Source of the DNA: Azolla caroliniana
Taxonomy: Eukaryota > Polypodiophyta
Assembly: GCA_043228905.1 (NCBI GenBank)
Contig: JBHGNT010000003.1
Coordinates: 2,170,001-2,234,000, forward strand
Direction: 5' to 3'
Length of the DNA stretch: 64,000 nucleotides
The position numbers and the translations under genes are program-made. Below the pieces are notes generated by a model, which saw nothing but the letters and a program-made list of their open reading frames with translations, searched no databases and was not told where the DNA came from. Within the stretch, counting starts at the first letter, position 1. Each line of letters starts with the position of its first letter. This document shows, piece after piece, positions 30,125-40,909 of this stretch.

Positions 30125-30472
30125 GAAGAAAACACCCCGTGACGACGACGGTGACGGTGGCAGTCGTCAAACGACAGTAGACGATGGCAGCAGTAGACGG
30201 CAGACGGCGGCAACAGACGACAGACGGCAACAACAGACGGCAGACGGCGGCAGCAGACGGCAGAAGACGGTGGACGACTGCACGGTGGCAGACGGCGACG
30301 GCCGCAGATAACGGCAGCGACGGCGACGGCGACGGCGACGACACTAGCCGGCGACAGAGAGAGACGAGGAAGCGAGCGAGAGAGAGAGAGAGCAGACGGC
30401 GACGGTTGCATCAGCTGCAGACAACGGCTGCAGACGACGGCGACGGTGACGGCGACGGCGACGACAGCGACA
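30125..30472. repeat. CpG-rich GACGGC-type low-complexity tract
   Basis: The tract is built of GACGGCGAC, GGCAGCAGACGGCAG and similar trinucleotide-based units, very unlike the AT-rich surroundings. It lies just upstream of LINE ORF1, so it is best read as the LINE 5' UTR or promoter. Open frames across it on both strands are low-complexity artefacts. Confidence 0.75.
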
Positions 30473-30489
30473 GAGAATCGTCCAATGTA

Positions 30490-30783
30490 ATTTAGCGAAA
30501 TGGTAAAAAATCATGATCATTTCATGAAATGCCCAAGATAAGTTAAGATACTTCAAGGTGTTTGTCTCTTTTTAATCATACACAAACATGGGGTACCCTA
30601 CACTTCACATGCTAACGAAGAACAAATTTGAAGACTTCTTCAAACTCTTTAAGCCCCAATGAAGACCAAGAAATTGTTTATGAATGATCCAACATACCTA
30701 AGAACTATCTACTCCCTAAAGCAAACTCCAGTGAAGCAAGTATCAAGTTTATGTAACAACTACAACAAAAGAAGAAGAAGAAG
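30490..30783 (+). promoter_or_regulatory. Gene F upstream block and GAA leader
   Basis: It carries the D-type upstream block (GGTGTTTGTCTCTTTTTAATCA, CAAACATGGGGTACCCTACAC, AATTTGAAGACTTCTTCAAAC) and ends in GAAGAAGAAGAAG at the ATG. The LINE lies directly before it, about 310 bases from the start codon. Confidence 0.65.
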
Positions 30784-32348
30784 ATGAAGAATAATGCCTT
30801 CCATGGGAAACAAATGGCACAATATTCACATTCATATCATCTCATCCCTACTATCCATAACTTCCCCATCGAGCAACTTCATCAACTCAATCGACAACCA
30901 GAAGAATGGAAAGTCTACATGGAGAAAGAGATTGTTACGGCTGCTCCTATGCATGTTAATAGTATGGCTGCCAACATATCTACGTTCCGAAAAGCTAAAT
31001 TGATCGGATTTGTCCCGCGTGCACTGTTCGAGGTGAACCCACACTCATATTGCCCGCGGATCCTGACCATCGGTCCACTGTATCAAAACCTCGAGCCTTC
31101 CCCTATGGACAGATGCAAGGCCCTATGTGTGAACAAATTCATGGACAGACATCAGATATTAAATATGGAAGAGTTCATGAAAACGCTCATCCCTCAAGAC
31201 CCCAAGGAACTCAGCAACATCTATTTCGGCCTCAGCCCGGCTTACAACTTTGAGTCCCTCAGACTTCTAGTCACTGTTGATACCATCTTCATTCACGAAT
31301 TCTTTCTGTTCTTGAGCGAGGATTGCCCTCACTCCCAAGAGATGAAGAGTGGGTACATGTACACCTTCATCGATAATAGAATTACAATATCCCAAATATG
31401 GAGGGACTTGCTGCTTATAGGCAACCAGATTCCCATGTCATTCCTAAAGAAAATTATAAACATCCCAAAGGAATTAGCCGACTTCACAGAGAATGATCTC
31501 CTGGAATACTTGGGTTATTTTGTTTGGGTAAACGATCCATTCCTCCGCAGCAAGTTTCCAGTCGAGAGTAATGAAACAGGACAGAAGTGTAAGCAACTAA
31601 ATGTGAATTTTCTCGCCTGCGAGCATCTACTCGATTGCCTATATGTTTCCTGCATACAAAAAGAATCAACTGAACATTCGAGGGAGGCGCAAAACTCTAC
31701 GAATCAAGGAGGATGCGTGCAACTCCTGAACTTCGTACCGGGCTGCAAAAAGATCAAGAATCTGGTGCTTCATTGCCTTCCGGCAACGACATCTGGACCC
31801 TCTAAATTCTGCACCTGGTTAAACCATGGATGGCAAAAGCAGGCATCCGGTTCATGGCTTGTGAAGGTAACACATCGGTGATCAAGTACGACAAGAGAAA
31901 AAGTCGGTTTTATCTTCCACGACTTGTCGTGTACCACGGCACAGAGGATAAGTTGAGGAACATTCTTGCACATGAACGAATTTCCAGAGAAGATGACAGA
32001 GGTATGGTTTATGGATATGCCATGATCATGGACTCACTCATTGACACACAAGAAGATATCACCATCTTGACTCGTGCCAAAGTCTTAGAGAATCACCTCG
32101 GGAGTGACGAGAGGTTGGTCCAGATGTGGAATGAGATGTGCATCAACATCTCCGAGGGGTCGTATCCGAAAGAATTCGAAAGCATGATCAAAGAGATAAT
32201 GGAACACTACAGGATCCATTGGCGCGTCTTGTATGTGGAGTTTTGTGCAAAGTTCAGTTCCCTACCATGGTTATGGATGTCGGCCATGGCTGCGGTGATA
32301 CTTCTCACCCTTTCATTAGTGCAGACAGTGTTTACAATTTTAGGTTGA
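30784..32348 (+). pseudogene. DUF247 gene F, frameshifted
   Basis: The first frame (30784-31881) starts MKNNAFHGKQMAQYSHSYHL and runs through EVNPHSYCPRILTIGPLYQN, DRCKALCVNKFMDRH, VDTIFIHEFFLFL, RDLLLIGNQIPMSFLKKI and EHLLDCLYVSC. It leaves the family frame at about 31835 and stops at 31881. The second frame (31830-32348) encodes KAGIRFMACEGN, LVVYHGTEDKLRNILAHE, MDSLIDTQEDITIL and the end. About 27-28 bases for the LQPASELI part are missing against D. The normally invariant FFSRPWLW reads FSSLPWLW and the end lacks the usual FY. A start for the second frame exists only as ATGGCAAAAGC, so it is most likely a dead gene. The LINE sits just upstream. Confidence 0.88.
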
Positions 32349-33475
32349 AATATCCTAATCTTGATCCCTTATGCCAGTAGAGAAGGTCATTGGATGTTAG
32401 AATCAAACCTATTGGATTGATGGCATTGCTACCTAGATTTAAATATCCTAATCCTGATCCCTTGTTCCAGTAGAGAAGCTCATTGGATATTAGAACCAAA
32501 TCCGTTGGATTGAAGGCATACGGGCTAATTGTAAAATATTATGAGGTATTTTCCTCCAACACGTGTGTTTGTCTAATAACGTATGCCATTTGATTATGAA
32601 AATTGCTATTGTTTTTAATTGTTTTTATTAATGATCAATCATTCATCACCAATAAATTTTAAAAGGCATATTGTCACGCAAATAATTCATTATCTAGCCA
32701 TGACATCGCATAGGTATTCGATAACATCACTACTTTAGGGGAACTTGGGCATATGCTTCAAATAAAAACTATAATCTACATAGAGGAAAGAAAATCACTG
32801 TAAGAAATTAAGAGTGGAAGAAGTTTAGTTAATGCACGGATTGCTCAATAGGATTAACCATGATATTTATTAGAACTTTTGGACCATGATTGCACACAAT
32901 GTTGAACATCCTAATCAACCTTTATTAATCTTGTAGGTGAGACCAATCCCCACAATGTGGTCACACTGAAGTCACAATACAAATATCTTTTTGTCCAATA
33001 GTAGGAATACCACATTACTTTTGACCGTAGTACCTTATCATCATAATGCTTCCACACTATTTGAAAAGATGTGTCAAGACGATGTACTAAGATGATTCAA
33101 TGTTTTTTGATGTAAAAAATGGCTCTATTTACATCCCTCTACCCAACTACCTTCTTACAAGTTTTTTTCCATTTGTTTTTTAATAATACAAGGTACCCAC
33201 CTACTCATAGATAGATACGTTTTATCTCAAACAATTTGAAGCTGTAAAATAAACTTTTGGATACTTCAAGGTTTTTACCTTTGTTTTTTAATAATACAAG
33301 ATAAGGCACCCCCCATACGCAAACAAAGCAACAAAAAAATACTTGAGATGACTCCAAACTCTAATTCATGATCCAACATCATATCTCAGAACTAAATACT
33401 AGCTAGATTAGGAGCCTCCCATCACCTACCTAGTGTATTGTGTGAAGAAAGTGTCAAGTTTGTGTCAAGAAGAAG
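32349..33475. other. Interval between F and G
   Basis: It begins with a short duplication (AATCCTGATCCCTTGTTCCAGTAG occurs in two versions, about 32355 and 32450). The dispersed flank repeat follows (about 32600-32960), and from about 33120 an upstream region like that at 6500-6890. No gene. Confidence 0.55.
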
Positions 33476-34040
33476 ATGAAAACAAAGAAGAAGATGGTGG
33501 TTCATAAGGCCTCCCATGGGAAACAAATGGCACAAGATTTACATTCGTATAGTCCCACCCGTACTATATGCATAACTTTCCCATTGAGAAACCAATATCA
33601 ATGGAAAGACTACATGGAAAAAGAGATCATGGAGGCTAAACACAAATCTACATTCCAAAAAAGAAAAGTGATTGAGTCTAACCATCTAATGGATTGTCTA
33701 TATGTTTCGTGCACACAATGATCATCCGAACAATTTCCCAACATTCCTACGAAGAGGAAAAAGAGCAAGAAGAAAGGTTGCCAGCCTTCCAATCTCATGT
33801 CGGCATCTGAGCTCTCGAAAGTCAGCATCCGATTCAATGCCTGTTAAGGTAACATATCCGTGATCAAGTATGACAAGAGAAAACGTCGGCTTCATTTTCT
33901 ACAACTTTTCATGTATGATAGTACAAAGGATGTGATGAGGAGCCTCATTGCACATGAACAAATCTCCAAAGAAAGACTTGACTTCACTATGTATGCCATA
34001 GTCATGGACTCGTTTTGGGACTTGTTGTGTGTCTACTAAT
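33476..34040 (+). pseudogene. DUF247 gene G, severely deleted
   Basis: The start is D-like (HKASHGKQMAQDLHSYSP...WKDYMEKEI). After KHKSTFQKRKVIE it jumps directly to SNHLMDCLYVSCTQ and stops at 33721, so all blocks from EVKPHSYCP to GNQIPMSF are gone. Downstream, the frame continues with SASELSKVSIRFNAC, a stop (TAA) before GNISVIKYDKRKRRL, then DSTKDVMRSLIAHEQIS and MYAIVMDS, and loses homology at about 34015. The C-terminal anchor is missing. An 81-residue peptide could be made but has no family precedent that I know of. Confidence 0.88.
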
Positions 34041-35162
34041 TGATATTGTATTTGTTTAGCATTGTAAATAGTCTATTCCCTAAACCCTAATTCCTTATTT
34101 GTGGATCCAATAGAGAAGAAGGCCATGAACTACTACTAGGAATAAACTTTGTTGGATTGAGACCACACGAGGAAATTATGGAAGATCATGTGGCACTTTC
34201 CTCTATGTAAATTTGCATTCCTGTTGAAATCTATTTCATTTGAATTATGAAATATGATCTTCTTTTAATCCAACTTCATCAAATTAATACAGTCAATCAT
34301 CACCAAGTAATTAGTCTAAAAGGAATATTGTAGAAACAATATTTTCTTTCTCTGAAACAAATGGAAGACATTAAATGGTGTGGCAATTTTACTCTAGTCA
34401 CATAGCTTTTAAGCAATTGTGTTGGCCATTCTTTAGTTAAACAATGTATATTTGCAGGTATATTCGTCTTCATAAAACATAATCAATACTTGTACTATGC
34501 TAAGGCATAATGTATTGTTGCATGTATCTTTTTCTCTTCTTAACAAGGAAGGTTCTTACAATTAGTAATACATGGAGTGGACCCCCTAGTTTTCATTTGC
34601 CTTGTGGGAATGTGCTTTTGCCTTTACGAACTGAAATTAATGGGTGGACATGGATAGTTAATGTGCATTCTTACTCTTGAGACATATGCACATTGTAGTT
34701 GGTTGGCGATTTGCACAAAAATAATGTTATGTGTGCACTACTTGACAATGCTTTGAATTGTTTGTGCCTTTTGATCTTGCACATTGGACCAGTAACTTGT
34801 TTTATGCCTTTACTTTTAAACCATTTTGCATGTTTGTGCATAAGTTTGTATACATACATGGTTATGTAAGAGCTTGTGAATGCATATGTGGATGTGAATT
34901 TGCCTTGTGTGTGTGAATTCGCTCTGTTGCTTCTCTACTCTTGGTTCCTATGTTGCTCTTCGTTGCTCCTCCGCGCTTCCTTAATCAACTCTCGTCGCCT
35001 CATCAACCCTAAACTATGTTGAACAACTCTAGTATCCGATAAAGGGCAACAATAGGTTTCCAAACCTTAGCCCTGGATTTCCTAAAGCCATCCAAAAATG
35101 ACCAAAAAATCCCCCAAAATTGAAGAAGAGATTAAAAAATTATGAACTAATGTCATGAGTCA

Positions 35163-35433
35163 ATGCACAAGCCATTCCACACATGGGCCACACATATCAA
35201 CACCAACCTTTCCATGCTCCCGAGTAGGTTTTCAATCTCATGGGCACTAACTAAGATTGGATGATTTTTTGTTTTGTCAATGAGTGACCCCATAATGATT
35301 GATGGATGACATGAATGGGTCATGAAAAGAAAATGTAAAGGGTGAAGAGGTTTAATGAAAATTATAAAAATGACAAAGAAGAGATTATTAATGTAGATGT
35401 ATTGGGACACTATAGGAGCCATTGGCATGCATT
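35163..35433 (-). pseudogene. Inverted DUF247 relic, second copy
   Basis: A duplicate of the feature at 895-1165 with the same two parts in opposite orientation. Nearly no change separates the two, so the inversion predates the segmental duplication. Confidence 0.7.
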
Positions 35434-36778
35434 CACACAAGTTGTACAAACCACCTAATTACACAACACTACATGATGGTGTGTCAAACACTATTCTACT
35501 CTTAGTCTCTCTTCATGAGGATAACGAGGCAAATAAAATAAACGCCTCTCCACAACCACTTGTGCATGTCTTGGACAATAGCGAGCGTAAACCATAAGGG
35601 TAGGAGATAAGAATACCACAAACACAAAAGGGCAAAAAGTGTTTAATGCATAGAGAGTGAGTTGAAAATGACTTCCTTTCTATATTTAATAACTCTAATC
35701 TCTTTATACCTTTCACAAGAGATGACATAAAGTGGTTTATGGTGGATCTCCATCCCATCATTAAGCTTTAATTATCAAGTTGTTAGGTCAAATAGAGAAT
35801 GGTGACCATGCTCGTCAATGGTCTTCCGACAACAATATGGAAAACAACTTTGTGCCTTGTGAAGTCATGTCCACTTTAAAGGTTTCAATTTATCCAGGCA
35901 ATCATAGTTCGAGATAAAGGCACAATTATTGGAGGGAAGGCAATGCACACCAATTGATAATAAGATGTTGGTTTTCGGATTTAAACAATGGATAAAGTTG
36001 GAGGTTGTACATTAATTCATGTTTCAAAGGCCAAGTCAACCTTCCATTTGACTTTCAAGAGAGTTGATAAAATATATGTGACCTTTTTCTCTACCACCTT
36101 TTTTTCATTCTATACACACCACATGAAGATGTCCAACTCTTTTCATATATGTGACCTTAGAGGAGAATCATAACATTCATCTACTCTATCAATCTCTATC
36201 AATTAGTAAATCGATATAAAGATAGGTAGACTTTATTTTCTTCTCAATAGATATTTTATTGTCCATGGTGAGGTCAAATTTGACCTATGGGACCAAATCA
36301 TCTTGTATACGACTCCTTTCTAATGAAGGGGGTTTACTACTCACTTCCAGCTAAAAACTCTTGATGAGAGAGAGCGAGAGGGAGAGAGATATCGACAAAA
36401 TTTTTTTTAATAAAATGTTTAAAAATCATGTGCATTTCTGGAAATATAGGGAAAAATAGATATTGCAAGTAGAACATAAAAGTCAATACTTTCTTCTCTA
36501 GACTTTTAAGACCCAAGGAAAGACAATTGAATAGTTCATAAATAATTGACTGGTGTGGGCCACCTTACACCTAAGATGCAAATAAAGGACAAAACTCTTA
36601 ACACTTTATTTCCTTGGAGACTCTCAAGACACAAGATAAACAAATGTGAAGAACTCTTCAACTCTCCCCTCCCATACCACTATATCATAATGTGAGGAAA
36701 GCAACTCATAGATGTATGAAAATAGGATTGGTACTTCATATAAGTTACCTTGTACAAGAAAGCATCAAGTCAGAATTC

Positions 36779-36836
36779 AAGAAGAAGAAGAAGAAGAAGA
36801 AGAAGTAGAGAAGAAGAAGTGGTAGTAGTTTGAGAT
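36779..36836 (+). promoter_or_regulatory. GAA leader of truncated A'
   Basis: The tract matches that of gene A but has about four fewer GAA units before the TAGAGAAG interruption. It shows length change at this leader since the duplication. Confidence 0.75.
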
Positions 36837-37475
36837 ATGGGTGAGAATATCAACAAAGATATATGCCTTACAATTCAAATGAATGGGGATATGGATATAT
36901 GCAATGGTAACCATTTATGTGAACCTACCTTTCATAGCCATAAATCCCCCACCCATGGGCAAATTAATCAACAGAACTTTACTTCAGAAGAAGAATGGAG
37001 GCAATACATGAAGAATGAGATCAGTAATGCTAGCACACCTTTGGTCAGCAAAGGCCCCAAGATTTCGATGGCTCCCCAAGCATTGCTAGAGGTCAAGCCG
37101 CAATCATACTGCCCTCGCATCTTGAACATTGGTCCATTGAATCAAATGCTTGGACGTTCCCCTATTGATAAATGTAAAGCACTTTGTGTGAAGAAATTCA
37201 TGGAAAGACATAATCTACTGAATGTGGAAGACCTCATGGAAAAATTTCTCTCTGATCTTGATCATAGCCTCAAAGGTAACTACTCCAATCCTCCTGACTA
37301 CAATTTTGAGTCAACCCAACTTTTGTTCACTATTGATGCTGTCTTCATTCTCGAATTCTTGTTGTTCATGAAGAATGATTGCCGATCCGAAGATGATAAG
37401 GGAACTCGATATTTGTACACTTTCTTCAACAATGATATTACACATACCCAAATGTGCAGGGATTTGTTCTTCTAG
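36837..37475 (+). pseudogene. DUF247 gene A', 3' truncated
   Basis: Residues 1-211 are almost identical to A (His46 to Gln and Lys64 to Asn are visible changes). The ORF ends RDLFF and a TAG. At GTTCTT (37466-37471) the sequence switches from gene A (3191-3196) to the flank corresponding to 7858-7863 onward. A deletion of 4667 bp in this copy explains both the truncation and the loss of the a2 and copia relics. All C-terminal blocks and the anchor are missing. Confidence 0.93.
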
Positions 37476-37564
37476 GTCATGCTTGTCATACAACAACAAT
37501 ATGAAAAACGATTTTGTGCCTTGTAAGGTCATGTCCAATATACCATGATGAATAATGGTTAACT

Positions 37565-37895
37565 TGATTCTAGCCCTTCCACGTAGTTTTAATTATAAAA
37601 AATGCATTTGGTTTTAATTCATCATCACATTTGTTATGCTTAATGATCAGTCATTCATTAGCAATGCATCTAAAAGACATATTGATTCTACCCCTTCCAC
37701 GTAGTTTTAATTATGAAAAATGCAATTGGTTTTAATTCATCATCACATTGTTATGCTTAATGTTTAATAATGGTTAACTTGATTCTACCTCTTCCACGTA
37801 GTTTTAATTATGAAAAATGCAATTGGTTTTAATTCATCATCACATTGTTATGCTTAATGATCAGTCATTCATTAGCAATGCATCTAAAAGACAGA
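37565..37895 (+). repeat. Local triplication in the flank of A'
   Basis: GATTCTAnCnCTTCCACGTAG followed by TTTTAATTATGAAAAATGC and AATTCATCATCACATT starts at about 37565, 37684 and 37780. The matching place in the first block (about 7959) has one unit. The spacing (119 and 96 bases) is uneven because part of one unit is missing. Confidence 0.85.
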
Positions 37896-39052
37896 TTGTC
37901 ACGTGAATAACATGGTATAGACATTAAATAACATCATAACTTTAGGGAATGTTCTAGATAGATACTTCAACCAAAAATTATAACCTATATCGAGTATAGA
38001 AAATCACACTTAGGAGATCACAAAGAAAGAGGTGGATATTAATGTGTGGATTGATCAACAGGCTCCACGATGATATTTATTAGAACTTTGAGACCATAAT
38101 TGCACACAAAAGTTGATGTTGAACAGCCAAATCAACCTTCATTAATCTTGTAGGTGAGAACAATCCCCGGTCGATGTAGTTATAATCTGTTATTGTTAGA
38201 AAGAAAATTGGAGGTTAGAACTTAGGCTATCCCACGATATTCCCATCTGAAGATCACAATTCAGTATCTTGTAGTCCAATTATAAGAATGTGACATTAAT
38301 TTTGGACATAGCTACATATCATCATAATGCTGCCATGTATTCTATGCTATATTTGGAAAGATACATTGACCATTTAAAGAACATTTAAAGAGATTACATG
38401 ATGTTTGTGACATCAAAAACAACATTTTTTGATAAATAGGCATTAGGATTTAAAAAATGATGGAAGTAGCAGCCTCTTTCAGAATCTTGATGCATTTTTT
38501 TTTCAAGAGCCATGGGAACTTGGTGTATAAAATCTTGATTCCATAATATGAATGTAAAACTTCCTACTTTATGGCAAAAGAAATCAACCTTTCGTTCATA
38601 GGTGAGCACCTTGACTGTACATATGGTATATATCTATTAATGCAATGAACAAAGTAATCCCAACGGACCCGATGATTTTGGAAAGCCAACAACCCCTAGC
38701 CTTCCCATAGAGAATGTCGGGTTACCTTTTTGTAAAGACCTGCTGTAGCAACGATAATTTCTTTCTCTGAAACAAATGGGAGGCAGATTTACGCTCTAGT
38801 CGCATTGTCTTTAAGGAATTGTGTTGGCCGTTCTTTAATTAAACAATGTACATTCATAAGACATAATCAATAATAGTACTGTGCTAAGGCATAATGTATT
38901 GTTGCATAATGTACATTCATAACACATAATCAATAGTGGGACTGTGCTCTTCTTGACAAGGAAAGTTCCTACAATTAGTTAGTACATGGGATGAACCCCC
39001 TCATTTATCTTGTGGGAATGTTGCTAGTGTCTTTATGAACTGAAATTAAGCA
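37896..39052. other. Upstream flank of B', no gene seen
   Basis: Colinear with about 8070-9380 of the first block, with the rest of the dispersed repeat and a contracted version of the tandem repeat (about 38845-38950). No gene. Confidence 0.6.
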
Positions 39053-39097
39053 GAAGCAGAAGAAGAAGAAGAAGAAGAAGAAGAAGAAGAAGAAGAG
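39053..39097 (+). promoter_or_regulatory. GAA leader of B'
   Basis: About thirteen GAA units, the longest tract in the window, end at GAG directly before the ATG at 39098. Gene B has about eleven. Confidence 0.78.
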
Positions 39098-40909
39098 ATG
39101 GGTGCTACATTGAGCTATGAAACCAGAAAAGGAAGTTCAAAGTTTGGGACCAGAATGTATCCATATGAACCCTCCCTTGCCATGCAGGTTCATCAACCCA
39201 AATTTAGTACTGAAGATGAATGGATGAAGTACATGAAGATGAATGTAGATGCTCAAAACACACCTGCACACGACTGCAAGTTGATGATTTTAAAGCCTCC
39301 CCAACATTTGTTTGAAGTGAAGCCAGAGTCATATTGCCCTAAATTAGTGACCATGGGCCCATTGTATCAAAATCTTCAGAAGTCCCCCATTGATAGATGT
39401 AAGGCACTTTGCATGAAGAAATTCATGGCAAGAAATGGGATACCAGGTGTGGAAGAGCTTATGGAAAAACTCACCCTTGATCCCCAAGACCTTAGGAACA
39501 TCTATATTGAGCTCCCAAGTTACAACTTTGAGTTCCTAAAACTTCTGGTTACTGTGGATACAGTCTTCATTCATGAATACTTGCGCTTTCAGAGGAATAA
39601 TTCTGATAAATATCCCCAACCCTCAGATTCAAGTAGCTCATACTTCGCCACATTCTACATTGATGGCCAAACACTCCCCGTGAGACTATCCAGGGACTTG
39701 CTGTTGATAGGCAACCAGATTCCCATGTCATTTCTGAGGAAGATTGCTCTATGTAATCCTAACAATCGAGACTTGTCATTGGATCATCTCAAAGCCACCG
39801 TTACGAGTTTTATTATGAAGCAGAATCCATTCTTTTCGCATGATCCATCCTTCTATGAAGGGAAACATTTCAAGATCGATTTGAGTGATTGCCAGCATCT
39901 ACTAGATTCGCTCTATGTTTCATGCACTGAAACATTCGAATCTGAAGGTGATTCTCATCAGGTAGCTGTCAATGTTTCACGCCCTGAAGGAGGCCAAGGA
40001 TCTGTTTCTCAAGTATCTGCCAATGATTCACGCCCTGAAGGAGGCCAAGGATCTGTTTCTCAAGTATCTGCCAATGATTCACGCCCTGAACCATTGAAAG
40101 AACCTCATTCACGCCGTAGACCAGGCCAAGCAGCTGATTCTCAAGGATCTGCCAATGATTCACGCCCTGGAAAAGGCCAAGCAGTTGATTCTCAAGCATC
40201 TGCCAATGATTCATGCCCTAAACCAGGCCAAGCATCTGATTCTCAAGGATCTGCCAATGCTTCACGCCCTGGAAAAGGCGAAGAATCTACTGCTACCAAG
40301 ATGAAGAAGCAGACGAAGAAGAAGCACCGTCGCCTCCCGCCAGCATCTGAGCTCTCGAAAGCCGGCATTTCGTTCAACGCTTGTAAAGGTAACATATCTG
40401 TGATGAATTATCACATGGACAGACTTCAGCTCGATCTTCCGCACCTTGTGGTGTATGACACCACAGAGGATGTGCTACGGAGCCTCATTGCACACGAACG
40501 AACCTCCAAACAACAGAAAGAGTTCACTATGTATGCGAAGATCATGGACATGCTGATCGACACCGAAGAAGATCTCGCGATCTTGACAAAGGCCAATGTC
40601 ATAGAGAACCACCTGGGGAGTGGCGAGAGATTGGTCGACATGTGGAATGGAAAATGTACGGGTATTAATGTGTGTGTGAAGAAATTCATAAACAAACATT
40701 ACATATCTAATGTCATGGGGAAGCTCAGGAGACACCTCATTGGTGACCCCCATAATCTTAGCAACCATTATTTAACATTAATCGTAATATCTTCATTAAT
40801 TAAACTAGACTTGCTCATTTTCACTTTGGGACTTTTTCCTGTTTTTGAGATTTTCCCAACATTAGGAAAATTCGAAAGGAATGCTTGGGTGGCTTTCTTG
40901 AAACATTAA
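39098..40909 (+). CDS. DUF247 gene B', chimeric C terminus
   Basis: A 603-residue ORF. Residues 1 to about 524 follow gene B: EVKPESYCPKLVTMGPLYQN, DRCKALCMKKFMAR, RDLLLIGNQIPMSFLRKI, a linker with about six 17-residue repeats, LPPASELSKAGISFNACKGN, TTEDVLRSLIAHE, MDMLIDTEEDLAIL and HLGSGERLVDMWN. At about 40663-40671 (ATTAATGTG) it joins a decayed N-terminal relic and continues CVKKFINKHYISNV...DPHNLSNHY, then a hydrophobic stretch LTLIVISSLIKLDLLIF and a new end. The normal FSRPWL block and anchor are lost; the hydrophobic stretch might replace the anchor. It may be expressed or be a pseudogene whose frame has stayed open by chance. Confidence 0.85.
   Translation: MGATLSYETRKGSSKFGTRMYPYEPSLAMQVHQPKFSTEDEWMKYMKMNVDAQNTPAHDCKLMILKPPQHLFEVKPESYCPKLVTMGPLYQNLQKSPIDRCKALCMKKFMARNGIPGVEELMEKLTLDPQDLRNIYIELPSYNFEFLKLLVTVDTVFIHEYLRFQRNNSDKYPQPSDSSSSYFATFYIDGQTLPVRLSRDLLLIGNQIPMSFLRKIALCNPNNRDLSLDHLKATVTSFIMKQNPFFSHDPSFYEGKHFKIDLSDCQHLLDSLYVSCTETFESEGDSHQVAVNVSRPEGGQGSVSQVSANDSRPEGGQGSVSQVSANDSRPEPLKEPHSRRRPGQAADSQGSANDSRPGKGQAVDSQASANDSCPKPGQASDSQGSANASRPGKGEESTATKMKKQTKKKHRRLPPASELSKAGISFNACKGNISVMNYHMDRLQLDLPHLVVYDTTEDVLRSLIAHERTSKQQKEFTMYAKIMDMLIDTEEDLAILTKANVIENHLGSGERLVDMWNGKCTGINVCVKKFINKHYISNVMGKLRRHLIGDPHNLSNHYLTLIVISSLIKLDLLIFTLGLFPVFEIFPTLGKFERNAWVAFLKH
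39976..40275 (+). repeat. 51-bp coding repeats in B'
   Basis: About six units of the type TTCACGCCCTGAAGGAGGCC, mostly 51 bases apart (for example 39976 and 40027), with one irregular unit (PLKEPHSRRR). Unit number and composition differ from gene B, so the array has evolved separately in the two copies. Confidence 0.85.

Larger units (their letters stand above)
25700..30472 (-). mobile_element. Full-length LINE (non-LTR retrotransposon), inactive
   Basis: The element reads on the minus strand: GC-rich 5' region (about 30472-29956), ORF1 (29955-29143), ORF2 with endonuclease, reverse transcriptase and a zinc knuckle (29136-25724), short 3' end. Host sequence paralogous to the D upstream block resumes near 30473 (GAGAATCGTCC). 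The 3' limit is uncertain: E-block homology ends at 25470, and 25471-25700 matches nothing else here. I found no convincing target-site duplication. ORF2 has one frameshift and one stop. The second block lacks the element at the matching site. Confidence 0.88.
34269..37471. repeat. Segmental duplication, second copy (left part)
   Basis: Near-identical to 1-3196, starting within a few bases of TTCATCAAATTAATACAGTC. The offset is 34268 at the left and 34275 at gene A, owing to small indels. It marks the start of the second block, immediately after the 3' flank of G. Confidence 0.93.

Noticed and set aside
30106-30556. Overlapping ORFs on both strands in the GC-rich tract
   Set aside because: Trinucleotide low complexity keeps all frames open; best read as the LINE 5' region.
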